DNA of 5,631 nucleotides, from contig CAKZVG010000443.1 in assembly GCA_937921835.1 (NCBI GenBank), forward strand, positions 1 to 5,631, given 5' to 3'. Source of the stretch: an uncultured Bryobacteraceae bacterium. Lineage in GTDB: Bacteria; Acidobacteriota; Terriglobia; Bryobacterales; Bryobacteraceae. This document shows positions 1 to 4,817 of this stretch, piece after piece; positions within the stretch are counted from its first letter, which is position 1, and each line of letters begins with the position of its first letter. The notes under the pieces are model-generated. The model was not told where the DNA came from and searched no databases. It saw only the letters and a list, made by a program, of their open reading frames with translations. The position numbers and the translations under genes were made by a program.

Positions 1-659
1 CCCGGCTCCACCTCGTACGGCCGGATCCGGTACATCAGCGCGTTCAGCACGTCACCCATCATGATGCCGCGGAAGGTCCACATGATGTCCTTGCGACTCA
101 TCGTCAGACCGTCGCCGTTGGCAGCATGGACACCCCCACCCTGTGATACGAGGAGGACGCGAAAGCCGTCGAACCCGGCATCGCGCAGCGCCTTCCGATA
201 CTCGGTGACGTACATCCCGAAGCGGCACGGCCCGCAGGCGCCGGCGGTGAAGAAGACGTAACGGTCGATGATCTCCTGTTTCGACATCCCCCGTTCTTCG
301 AGCGACTGAAGATACTGGACCAGATTGCCGACCGTGAAGTAAGTCGGATTGCACTGCCCGTTGTTGCCGTACTCCTTGCCGAGCTGGAAGGCGGCCACGT
401 CGGGCGTGGGAAGCGGTTCGGCCAGGTAGCCCAGGCCTTCGAGCGCGCCGCGGATCAGTTGCTCGTGTTTCCAGGTGAGGCCGCCGAACAGCAGCGTGGT
501 GTGCGCACGCTGCTGCCTGGTGAACGGACGTTCGGCGGGCCGTTTGAAATGCCGCGTCCCGCGCCCGGCGGCCACGCCCGCTTCCGTTTCGAGGCGCGCG
601 CGCTCGGCGGCGACTTTCTCGCGAACGATGTCATCGATTCCGATAAGTTGCGTACTCAT
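1..659 (-). CDS. COG3581-type 2-hydroxyacyl-CoA dehydratase/activase-related protein, N-terminal part
   Basis: This frame is open for 219 codons from an ATG at 657-659 and leaves the window without a stop, so only the N-terminal part is present. The family relates to the iron-sulfur proteins and ATP-dependent activators of 2-hydroxyacyl-CoA (R-2-hydroxyglutaryl-CoA type) dehydratases, but the physiological substrate of this large subgroup is generally unknown. Visible signatures are LLFGGLTWKHEQL (residues 56-68), GKEYGNNGQCNPTYFTVGN (94-112) and TAGACGPCRFGMY (138-150). Cys103, Cys142 and Cys145 are plausible iron-sulfur ligands (inference). In many bacteria this module is the C-terminal part of a protein of over 1,000 residues that also carries BcrA/BadF-type ATPase domains. 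Here it has its own start with a GAGGGG Shine-Dalgarno (666-671) 6 bases upstream, so it is probably a separate, split version. The first ~45 residues are charged and not recognisable. The family call is fairly secure; the reaction is not. Confidence 0.75.
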   Translation of the reverse strand, partial: MSTQLIGIDDIVREKVAAERARLETEAGVAAGRGTRHFKRPAERPFTRQQRAHTTLLFGGLTWKHEQLIRGALEGLGYLAEPLPTPDVAAFQLGKEYGNNGQCNPTYFTVGNLVQYLQSLEERGMSKQEIIDRYVFFTAGACGPCRFGMYVTEYRKALRDAGFDGFRVLLVSQGGGVHAANGDGLTMSRKDIMWTFRGIMMGDVLNALMYRIRPYEVEP

Positions 660-699
660 CCAGCACCCCTCGTGAGTTGAACTGCCGTTTCCCAGCGGC

Positions 700-717
700 C
701 TCCGCCGGAAGGCGGAG
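700..717. repeat. Perfect 7-bp hairpin with GGAA loop
   Basis: CTCCGCC (700-706) is followed by GGAA (707-710) and the exact complement GGCGGAG (711-717). Read on the plus strand the loop is a GNRA tetraloop, an unusually stable RNA loop class. No T-run follows on either strand, so it does not look like an intrinsic terminator. It lies about 40 bases upstream of the minus-strand start, where it could be part of that gene's leader. A chance occurrence in GC-rich DNA is possible. Confidence 0.45.
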
Positions 718-731
718 TGAGTCCTCTGGCA

Positions 732-760
732 GTTTGACCCAGAAATACGCTGCGTGTGAA
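732..760 (-). promoter_or_regulatory. Weak sigma-70-like promoter candidate for the COG3581-type gene
   Basis: On the minus strand TTCACA (755-760) matches five of six bases of the -35 consensus. A 17-base spacer then leads to TCAAAC (732-737), which matches only three of six bases of the -10 consensus. It would place the transcript start about 65 bases upstream of the ATG. The spacing is ideal but the -10 is poor, so this is only a candidate. Confidence 0.22.
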
Positions 761-951
761 CGTGAATTCATCGAACGGGCGCTTTTATCCGCTGGATGGC
801 CACGGCGGGCGGTTCATCGGGCGGCGGGGATGTCGAATTTCCCGTCAGTTGGGTGCAAGTGGCTGATTACACGAGAATTGCAGAAGGCGGTTCGCGGCCC
901 GGGTCAATTGTGGCAGAATCGGAAGGTCAGGCTGGAGAACTTACCCGGTGC

Positions 952-957
952 AAGGAG
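952..957 (+). promoter_or_regulatory. Shine-Dalgarno fixing the LysM gene start
   Basis: AAGGAG lies 10 bases before the ATG at 968-970. It is the only strong ribosome-binding site in this frame and rules out the longer open frame that extends upstream to about 677. Confidence 0.8.
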
Positions 958-967
958 AAAGACTTCC

Positions 968-1384
968 ATGGCGAACGGCCGCTTCGAACAACTGAAAACG
1001 AAATACCAAACCGCGCTGCGCGTTATGGAGCAGCAGCAGGTCCGGTTGCAGAACCTCCACCTGCAAGACGACAAGCTGTTCATCCGCGCGACTGCGCCAT
1101 CGCAGGCGGCGAAGAACGCCGTTTGGGACCAGATCAAGCTGGCCGACCCGGCCTACGCCGATCTTACTTGCGACATCACGGTCGAGGCGGCCGCCGCGCC
1201 CGCTGCTCCCGCGCCGGCCGAAGAATACTACACCGTCCAACCCGGCGACACGTTGTCGAAGATCGCGAAACAGCACTATGGCAACGCGAACGAATACATG
1301 CGCATCTTCGAAGCCAACCGCAACCTGCTCAGCGATCCCAACAAGATCCAGGTGGGCCAGCGGCTGTTGATCCCCAGGAAGTGA
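968..1384 (+). CDS. BON-LysM protein, Kbp/YgaU-like
   Basis: The 138-residue product has no signal peptide or membrane segment, so it should be cytoplasmic. Residues ~28-73 resemble a BON domain: alternating hydrophobic strands, then a helix containing SQAAKNAVWDQI. An Ala/Pro linker (74-85) leads to a complete LysM domain (86-136) with YYTVQPGDTLSKIAKQHYG, NEYMRIFEANR and KIQVGQRLLIP. The layout and size match E. coli Kbp (YgaU, about 149 residues), a BON-LysM protein that binds K+. The LysM part is strikingly similar; the BON part is more diverged. A K+-sensing role is therefore reasonable, but binding is not visible in the sequence. A generic LysM protein is the alternative. The gene stands alone on this strand and converges on the GlsB-like gene with 12 bases between the two stop codons. 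Confidence 0.85.
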   Translation: MANGRFEQLKTKYQTALRVMEQQQVRLQNLHLQDDKLFIRATAPSQAAKNAVWDQIKLADPAYADLTCDITVEAAAAPAAPAPAEEYYTVQPGDTLSKIAKQHYGNANEYMRIFEANRNLLSDPNKIQVGQRLLIPRK

Positions 1385-1386
1385 TG

Positions 1387-1414
1387 CGGCGCTTGGCTAT
1401 CGCGCGGAGCGCCG
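1387..1414. terminator. Possible bidirectional terminator hairpin between convergent genes
   Basis: CGGCGCT (1387-1393) and its exact complement AGCGCCG (1408-1414) enclose a 14-base loop. The hairpin spans the 12-base gap between the LysM and GlsB-like stop codons and covers the last codons of the latter. The position suits a shared terminator, but there is no T-run on either side, so termination by this element alone is doubtful. Confidence 0.35.
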
Positions 1415-1654
1415 GATGAACACCCGGTAGAGCGCCAGCAGAAGCACCGCGCCCGCCACGGATGCAATCAGCCCGGCGCGTCCTCCTTCCGGATACCATC
1501 CGAGGGCGCGCCCGAGAAACCCGGCGACAAGGGAGCCGGCGATTCCGAGCAGCATGGTTACGATGATGCCGCCGGGGTCCTTGCCGGGCATGATCAACTT
1601 GGCCAGCGCGCCGGCGACAAGCCCGATAAGACACATCCAAAGAAACGCGAACAC
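1397..1654 (-). CDS. GlsB/YeaQ/YmgE family small membrane protein
   Basis: The 85-residue, very hydrophobic protein has three membrane segments: residues ~2-21, ~29-50 and ~58-79. The family pattern is GLVAGALAKLIMPGKDPGG (11-29) followed by GIAGSLVAGFLGR (37-49). Such proteins (often labelled transglycosylase-associated) are small inner-membrane proteins linked to general, acid or envelope stress; no enzymatic activity is established. I chose the GTG at 1652-1654 because a perfect AGGAGG (1662-1667) stands 7 bases upstream. The alternative ATG at 1634-1636 would remove the start of the first membrane segment and lacks such a site. The Shine-Dalgarno overlaps the aqpZ stop codon (1666-1668), which suggests the same mRNA and coupled translation. 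It is the last gene of the minus-strand cluster. Confidence 0.88.
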   Translation of the reverse strand: MFAFLWMCLIGLVAGALAKLIMPGKDPGGIIVTMLLGIAGSLVAGFLGRALGWYPEGGRAGLIASVAGAVLLLALYRVFIRRSAR

Positions 1655-1661
1655 GGGTGTT

Positions 1662-1667
1662 CCTCCT
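1662..1667 (-). promoter_or_regulatory. Shine-Dalgarno overlapping the aqpZ stop codon
   Basis: AGGAGG on the minus strand shares two bases with the TAG stop of aqpZ (1666-1668) and lies 7 bases before the GTG of the GlsB-like gene. Ribosomes finishing aqpZ would sit on this site, so it both fixes the GTG start and suggests coupling. Confidence 0.8.
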
Positions 1668-2367
1668 ACCGCTCCGGTTCGCGCGCCAGCGCCGGGTAGA
1701 CCAAGCCCGCCAGAATGGCTCCGGCCGCCGGGGCTACCCAGAAGAGCCACAGTTGCGCCAGCGCCCAGTCCCCGACGAAGACCGCCGGTCCGGTGCTGCG
1801 CGCCGGGTTGACGGAAAGGTTGGTGACCGGAATGCCGATCAGGTGCACCAGGGTCAGCGCCAGGCCGATCGCCAGCGGCGCGAAGCCTTGTGGCGCGCGC
1901 CGGTCGGTGGATCCCAGGATTACGATCAAAAAGAAGAAGGTGAGAACCACTTCCGCGACCAGGCACGCCAGCAGCGAATACTGGCCCGGCGAATGGGCGC
2001 CATACCCGTTGGACGCCAGGCCGGCGCTCAGGTCAAAACCCGCCTTCCCGCTGGCGATCAGCAGCAGCACTCCCGCGGCCGCGATTCCCCCGGCCACTTG
2101 CGCCACCACGTAGGCCGGCAGTTCCGAGGCCGGGAAACGCTTCGCAACCACCAGGCCGAGCGATACCGCCGGATTGAGGTGGGCGCCTGAGATATGGCCG
2201 GCGGCGTAGGCCATGGTCACGACCGTCAGGCCGAAAGCCAGCGACACTCCCAGCAGTCCTATGCCGACATCGGGAAACGCCGCCGCCAGCACCGCGCTTC
2301 CACATCCGCCAAAAACCAGCCAGAACGTCCCGAGAAACTCCGCTCCGGCTCTTTTTCCGAGCGACAT
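1666..2367 (-). CDS. aqpZ: Aquaporin Z
   Basis: This is an inner-membrane water channel of the MIP family, 233 residues against 231 in E. coli AqpZ, and closely similar throughout. It carries both NPA boxes, HLNPAVS (N65-P66-A67) and SVNPARS (N187-P188-A189). The aromatic/arginine filter residues Phe45, His175 and Arg190 correspond to AqpZ Phe43, His174 and Arg189, which supports a water-selective pore rather than a glycerol facilitator. Where AqpZ has Thr183, this protein has Leu184; that residue lines the pore through its backbone carbonyl. Six membrane segments can be traced. The ATG at 2365-2367 is chosen because AAGGAG (2375-2380) is 7 bases upstream. An in-frame GTG two codons earlier would be only 1 base from that site. 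The gene lies 30 bases after the HU-family gene and 11 bases before the GlsB-like gene, probably in one operon. Confidence 0.96.
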   Translation of the reverse strand: MSLGKRAGAEFLGTFWLVFGGCGSAVLAAAFPDVGIGLLGVSLAFGLTVVTMAYAAGHISGAHLNPAVSLGLVVAKRFPASELPAYVVAQVAGGIAAAGVLLLIASGKAGFDLSAGLASNGYGAHSPGQYSLLACLVAEVVLTFFFLIVILGSTDRRAPQGFAPLAIGLALTLVHLIGIPVTNLSVNPARSTGPAVFVGDWALAQLWLFWVAPAAGAILAGLVYPALAREPER

Positions 2368-2374
2368 ACTCACT

Positions 2375-2380
2375 CTCCTT
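2375..2380 (-). promoter_or_regulatory. Shine-Dalgarno deciding the aqpZ start
   Basis: AAGGAG on the minus strand lies 7 bases before the ATG at 2365-2367 and only 1 base before the in-frame GTG at 2371-2373. This makes the ATG the likely start. Confidence 0.8.
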
Positions 2381-2397
2381 TCCGTTCCGTGGCTAAT

Positions 2398-2733
2398 TTA
2401 GGTTGACCCGCGTTTCTCCCCGCCCGGCGCCGGGCGGCCTGGATCCGGCGGGCCGTTGACGATGGCGCGCAACTCCCCGGCGGGCCGGAAGCTCAGGACC
2501 CGCCTGGCGGGAACCCGGAGCCGGCCGCCGGTGGCCGGGTTCCGTCCGTCGCGCGCCCCCCTGATGTGCGTGCTGAACGTTCCAAAACGCCGCAATTCCA
2601 CCCGCTCGCCGCGGCGCAGAGCGCACACCATGCCGTCGAGAATCGCCTCCAGCACCGCCTTGGCCTGGGCGTGGGGGACCTTCAACGCGCCCGCCAGATC
2701 CTCGATCAGATCCATTCTGGTCATGCGTGTCAT
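2398..2733 (-). CDS. HU/IHF-family DNA-binding protein
   Basis: The 111-residue protein has the fold order of HU/IHF: an N-terminal helical dimerisation part (MDLIEDLAGALKVPHAQAKAVLEAILDGM, residues 7-35), then VELRRFGTF (45-53). The DNA-binding arm contains GRNPATGGRLRVPARR (63-78), where the Pro66 of the NP pair is the residue that intercalates into DNA in this family. The last helix is GELRAIVN (86-93). Typical members have 90-100 residues; this one adds a Gly/Pro-rich tail of about 18 residues. Such proteins bend DNA and shape the nucleoid or assist regulators, and I cannot tell HU from IHF here. Start choice is uncertain: ATGs exist at 2733, 2724 and 2715. The nearest Shine-Dalgarno-like AAGGGAG (2749-2755) is 15 bases from the first, with a small hairpin between. 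The gene sits 20 bases after DUF481, so it is probably in the same operon. Confidence 0.92.
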   Translation of the reverse strand: MTRMTRMDLIEDLAGALKVPHAQAKAVLEAILDGMVCALRRGERVELRRFGTFSTHIRGARDGRNPATGGRLRVPARRVLSFRPAGELRAIVNGPPDPGRPAPGGEKRGST

Positions 2734-2735
2734 GT

Positions 2736-2755
2736 CCGGCGTGGCCGGCTCCCTT
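2736..2755 (-). promoter_or_regulatory. HU-gene translation start region with hairpin between Shine-Dalgarno and ATG
   Basis: On the minus strand AAGGGAG (2755-2749), which overlaps the DUF481 stop codon, is followed directly by CCGGC-CAC-GCCGG (2748-2736), a perfect 5-bp hairpin, and then two bases and the ATG. The linear spacing of 15 bases is too long for good initiation. Folding the hairpin would bring the two sites close together. Its functional relevance is inference. Confidence 0.4.
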
Positions 2756-3839
2756 ACCTCGCGAAGGTGAAACCCAGGCCCGTGCTGTAGAGCAGATCGT
2801 TGTTCTTACGACCCGCCACGGGATTACTCAGATACCGGTCACTGAGCGAGATGTTCCACGCCAGCCACTTAGTAAGTTGGGTGGCTGCTCCAATGTCGAA
2901 ATTGACCCGGAACTCGCCCGTGTCCGACAAGTTATTGAACATGCGGAAGCCCTGCGTGAGACTGGTCCGCGTGTTGATCTTATAGTTGAAGTCGTTGCCC
3001 CAGTAAGCCTCCGCCGAATTCCGCGTGAACGCGGCGCGGGTCGCGGGACTGAATCTCTCACGGTTCCAGGCGCCGCCGGCCACGATGGCGAAGCGCCCCG
3101 GCTCGCCCCTCCAGAGTTCATACCCCAGGCCGCCGCCGAGTACGACCCGGAGATCGAGCGACTGGAACTCGTCGTACTCGTAGTCGTTGAAGGTGTTGAT
3201 GAGCACCCTTCGCGCCAGATTCCGCCCGTACCCCCAGCCGCCGCGAATCGCCTTGGCGGTCTCGGTGCTGACGTTGTTCACCGTGGCCCGGGAGCGGATC
3301 GCATTGAAGTAGGCCGTGGTCCGGCTGCTGTTGGATACCCGCAGGAAGTTGACCGGCGTCGTCAGCGTGGAGGTCGCCGCATTGCCCCGGGTCCCGGCCA
3401 AGTTCAGGCTGCCGGTGACGGTCCACAAATCGAGCCAGCCGGGGCGGAGCAGGCGCTCGTGAGCCGCCTGCTCCTTGTCGTTGCGCAGGGCGACGATCTC
3501 GGCGGCGGAGAGGGACCGGGCCGCCCCCGGCGCGTCGATGGCGATGCGGCCGTCCCGCGTCTCGAGGTTCGCCTTCACGGTCCGCTCGCCCGGCAATTCA
3601 ACGTGGACCGGCTGGTCGGTGCGGATGGTGTCGACATCCTCCCACTTCAGCGTGACCAGCCCGAAGTTCTTGCTCTCGACGGTCAACGTCCCGGAGTCTT
3701 TTTTAACGATCGCGCCCGTGATCCGGTCGCCGTCCTTGAGGACGATCTGATCCGCCGGCAAGCGATGGGCCGCCAGGAACCCAAGGACGCAGGAAAACGC
3801 GAAGAGGGGAAGTCCAGGTTTCATCATGGTGACCGTCAT
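2754..3839 (-). CDS. Exported DUF481 (YdiY-like) outer-membrane beta-barrel protein
   Basis: The 361-residue product begins with a signal peptide: n-region MTVTMMKPG, hydrophobic [15 protein letters not shown], probable cleavage after Ala29 (LPA-DQ). Residues ~31-103 form a small beta domain starting [21 protein letters not shown], an SH3-like module common before DUF481 in such proteins. After a helical linker (~109-132), residues ~135-361 make the DUF481 region. It has many alternating amphipathic strands ([41 protein letters not shown]) and ends in GLGFTFAR, typical of an outer-membrane barrel. The family's function is not established; transport or envelope stability are guesses. The start ATG (3837-3839) overlaps the mscL stop as ATGA, implying coupled translation. 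The ATGs at 3827 and 3824 are alternatives giving a shorter n-region. None has a strong Shine-Dalgarno. Confidence 0.85.
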   Translation of the reverse strand: MTVTMMKPGLPLFAFSCVLGFLAAHRLPADQIVLKDGDRITGAIVKKDSGTLTVESKNFGLVTLKWEDVDTIRTDQPVHVELPGERTVKANLETRDGRIAIDAPGAARSLSAAEIVALRNDKEQAAHERLLRPGWLDLWTVTGSLNLAGTRGNAATSTLTTPVNFLRVSNSSRTTAYFNAIRSRATVNNVSTETAKAIRGGWGYGRNLARRVLINTFNDYEYDEFQSLDLRVVLGGGLGYELWRGEPGRFAIVAGGAWNRERFSPATRAAFTRNSAEAYWGNDFNYKINTRTSLTQGFRMFNNLSDTGEFRVNFDIGAATQLTKWLAWNISLSDRYLSNPVAGRKNNDLLYSTGLGFTFAR

Positions 3840-4267
3840 CCAAGCTGAGACGTGCAGTTCGGGCAGCGTTTCGCCGGGATGGGAATCGGGGTGCAGCAGA
3901 ACGGGCAATCCTTGGTCAGGGGCGCCGGAGCGGGCGCGGGTTTTTGCAGCTTGTTGGCCGCCCGCACCATCAGGAAGATCGCAAAACCGACGATCAGAAA
4001 GTTGATCACCGCGTTCAGGAACTGGCCGTAGGCGATCACCGGGGCTCCGGCGGCCTTGGCCGCCGCCAGGGTGGGAAAGCTCTGGCCGGTCAAACTCACG
4101 AAGAAGTCCTTGAAGTCCACGTTGCCCAACAGCATCCCGATGGGCGGCATGATGATGTCGTTGACCGCCGACGTCACGATCGCTCCGAAGGCCGCGCCGA
4201 TGATGACCGCGACGGCCAGGTCCAACACGTTGCCTCGCATGATGAAGGTCTTGAAATCGTTCAGCAT
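3836..4267 (-). CDS. mscL: Large-conductance mechanosensitive channel MscL with C-terminal zinc ribbon
   Basis: MscL is a homopentameric inner-membrane channel that opens under membrane tension and releases solutes during hypo-osmotic shock. This 143-residue protein (E. coli: 136) has the N-terminal helix and signature [20 protein letters not shown] (residues 4-23). The first membrane helix covers ~14-42 and ends [12 protein letters not shown], followed by a periplasmic loop, and the second membrane helix covers ~82-104. At the gate it has Ala20 where E. coli has Gly22, as in the mycobacterial channel. The usual C-terminal helical bundle is replaced by a Pro/Ala linker (109-117) and a CPFC...CPNC pair (Cys121, 124, 135, 138), a zinc-ribbon pattern. 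The ATG at 4265-4267 has AAGGAG (4275-4280) 7 bases upstream. The frame stays open further upstream, but that part is unlike MscL. The stop overlaps the DUF481 start by 4 bases. Confidence 0.96.
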   Translation of the reverse strand: MLNDFKTFIMRGNVLDLAVAVIIGAAFGAIVTSAVNDIIMPPIGMLLGNVDFKDFFVSLTGQSFPTLAAAKAAGAPVIAYGQFLNAVINFLIVGFAIFLMVRAANKLQKPAPAPAPLTKDCPFCCTPIPIPAKRCPNCTSQLG

Positions 4268-4320
4268 CCTTTTGCTCCTTTCCTCAAAGCGCAATTGATC
4301 CGGCCGCCGTCCTCTCCGGC

Positions 4321-4367
4321 ACAGGCCGCCAGCGGCTGGCCGGCTGACACGCGGACGCGTGGCCTGT
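4321..4367. repeat. Nested inverted repeat with three-way-junction potential
   Basis: The outer arms ACAGGCC (4321-4327) and GGCCTGT (4361-4367) are exact complements. Between them lie two further perfect hairpins: GCCAG-CGG-CTGGC (4328-4340) and CACGC-GGAC-GCGTG (4348-4361, where the last G is shared with the outer arm). All three helices can coexist, apart from that shared base, as a three-way junction with a 7-8-base joining strand (4341-4347). No T-run follows on either strand. The element is symmetric enough to form in RNA of either strand or as a DNA cruciform. Confidence 0.5.
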
Positions 4368-4395
4368 TCCGGCGGGAGTTGGCGGCGCGCCCTGC

Positions 4396-4409
4396 GCGGC
4401 CGTAGCCGC
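4396..4409 (-). repeat. UNCG-type hairpin directly after the DUF4332 stop codon
   Basis: On the minus strand GCGGC (4409-4405), TACG (4404-4401) and GCCGC (4400-4396) form a 5-bp stem closed by a C-G pair around UACG, the exceptionally stable UNCG tetraloop class. The stem starts at the base after the TGA. There is no U-run, so it is more likely a 3'-end stabiliser, part of an attenuator, or chance than a full intrinsic terminator. Confidence 0.4.
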
Positions 4410-4817
4410 TCAGTACGTGATCTTGGGTTCCAGTTTCTTCGCCTGTTCGATCCAGGCCGCGATCTGCGACTCGGCCGGAGACATCCCCGACAGTTTCTTC
4501 TGCGCGTTGACCTCCGCCGCCTTGGCCGCCAGATGCGCGGCGTTGCGGTGCGCCAGCTCCTTGACCGTGTCGACGCCGGCCGCCTCCAGCAGTTCAGCAT
4601 ACTGCTTTCCGATGCCCGGCACCCGCATCAGGTCGGCATGGTTTGTCCACTTCAGGATCAGGGCGCCGCTGATGCCCGTGCGCGCGGCCAGTTCCGCGCG
4701 GCCTTTGGCCGGTCCCGCCCGCTCCAGCAAATCCGCGTCGGTCAGAATGCCGGCTTCGTTGAGTTTTTGCGCATACACCGGTCCGATGCCTTCCACTTCC
4801 TCGATCTTGCGCGCCAT
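4410..4817 (-). CDS. DUF4332 helix-hairpin-helix protein
   Basis: The 135-residue soluble, helical protein contains two helix-hairpin-helix-like units. The first is [20 protein letters not shown] (residues 5-24) and the second [20 protein letters not shown] (63-82), each with a GIG hairpin between helices. The rest is Ala/Lys/Glu-rich helix ending [16 protein letters not shown]. This is the DUF4332 pattern: proteins of about this length with tandem HhH motifs like those that bind DNA backbone in repair proteins and polymerases. DNA binding is plausible, but no function is established. The ATG at 4815-4817 is the first Met of the conserved part; AGGAGG (4829-4834) precedes it by about 11 bases, slightly long. 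It faces the sigma factor gene across a divergent spacer and is 142 bases before mscL, so it is either the first gene of the cluster or a separate unit. Confidence 0.82.
   Translation of the reverse strand: MARKIEEVEGIGPVYAQKLNEAGILTDADLLERAGPAKGRAELAARTGISGALILKWTNHADLMRVPGIGKQYAELLEAAGVDTVKELAHRNAAHLAAKAAEVNAQKKLSGMSPAESQIAAWIEQAKKLEPKITY

Larger units (their letters stand above)
660..967. other. Divergent intergenic region
   Basis: These 308 bases separate the minus-strand COG3581-type gene from the plus-strand LysM gene. I find no convincing gene here. The LysM frame stays open upstream of its ATG, but that stretch reads as arbitrary Arg/Ser/Gly-rich sequence with no family likeness. Both flanking genes must have promoters in it. 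It is less GC-rich around 720-770 and 840-880 than the coding DNA. It contains a perfect hairpin at 700-717 and only weak promoter-like matches. Confidence 0.7.
4268..4409 (-). other. Structured spacer between DUF4332 and mscL
   Basis: These 142 bases contain no gene. Read on the minus strand they hold a UNCG-type hairpin right after the DUF4332 stop, a nested inverted repeat (4321-4367), a 53-base stretch without obvious structure, and the mscL Shine-Dalgarno at 4275-4280. I see no clear -35/-10 pair. The region could be a transcript leader, a processing or attenuation site within a longer operon, or a boundary between two transcripts. Confidence 0.5.

Noticed and set aside
677..967. Upstream extension of the LysM reading frame by 97 codons
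   Set aside because: It starts at a TTG without a ribosome-binding site, has no family likeness, and the ATG at 968 has a good AAGGAG at proper distance.
1655..1966. Upstream extension of the GlsB-like frame across aqpZ
   Set aside because: The same DNA encodes an unmistakable AqpZ in another frame, and the GTG at 1654 has an ideal ribosome-binding site.
3758..3839. Lipoprotein signal in the DUF481 protein because of Cys17
   Set aside because: The residues before the cysteine (FAFSC) lack the hydrophobic -3 position of a lipobox and the cysteine is inside the hydrophobic core. A standard signal peptide ending LPA fits better.
2727..3848. Long plus-strand open frame of 373 codons opposite the DUF481 gene
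   Set aside because: Its translation is Arg/Pro/Gly/Val-rich with no domain likeness, and it is explained by high-GC codon use of the DUF481 gene, which has a clear signal peptide and barrel pattern.
3836..3910. Zinc-ribbon tail of MscL as a frameshifted fusion with a separate gene
   Set aside because: The frame is continuous from MscL through both CxxC pairs to a stop that overlaps the next start, with no sign of a broken boundary.
4268..4600. Upstream extension of the mscL frame to about position 4600
   Set aside because: The extension is Arg-rich low-complexity translation running antiparallel through the DUF4332 gene. MscL has its standard N-terminus and Shine-Dalgarno at 4267.
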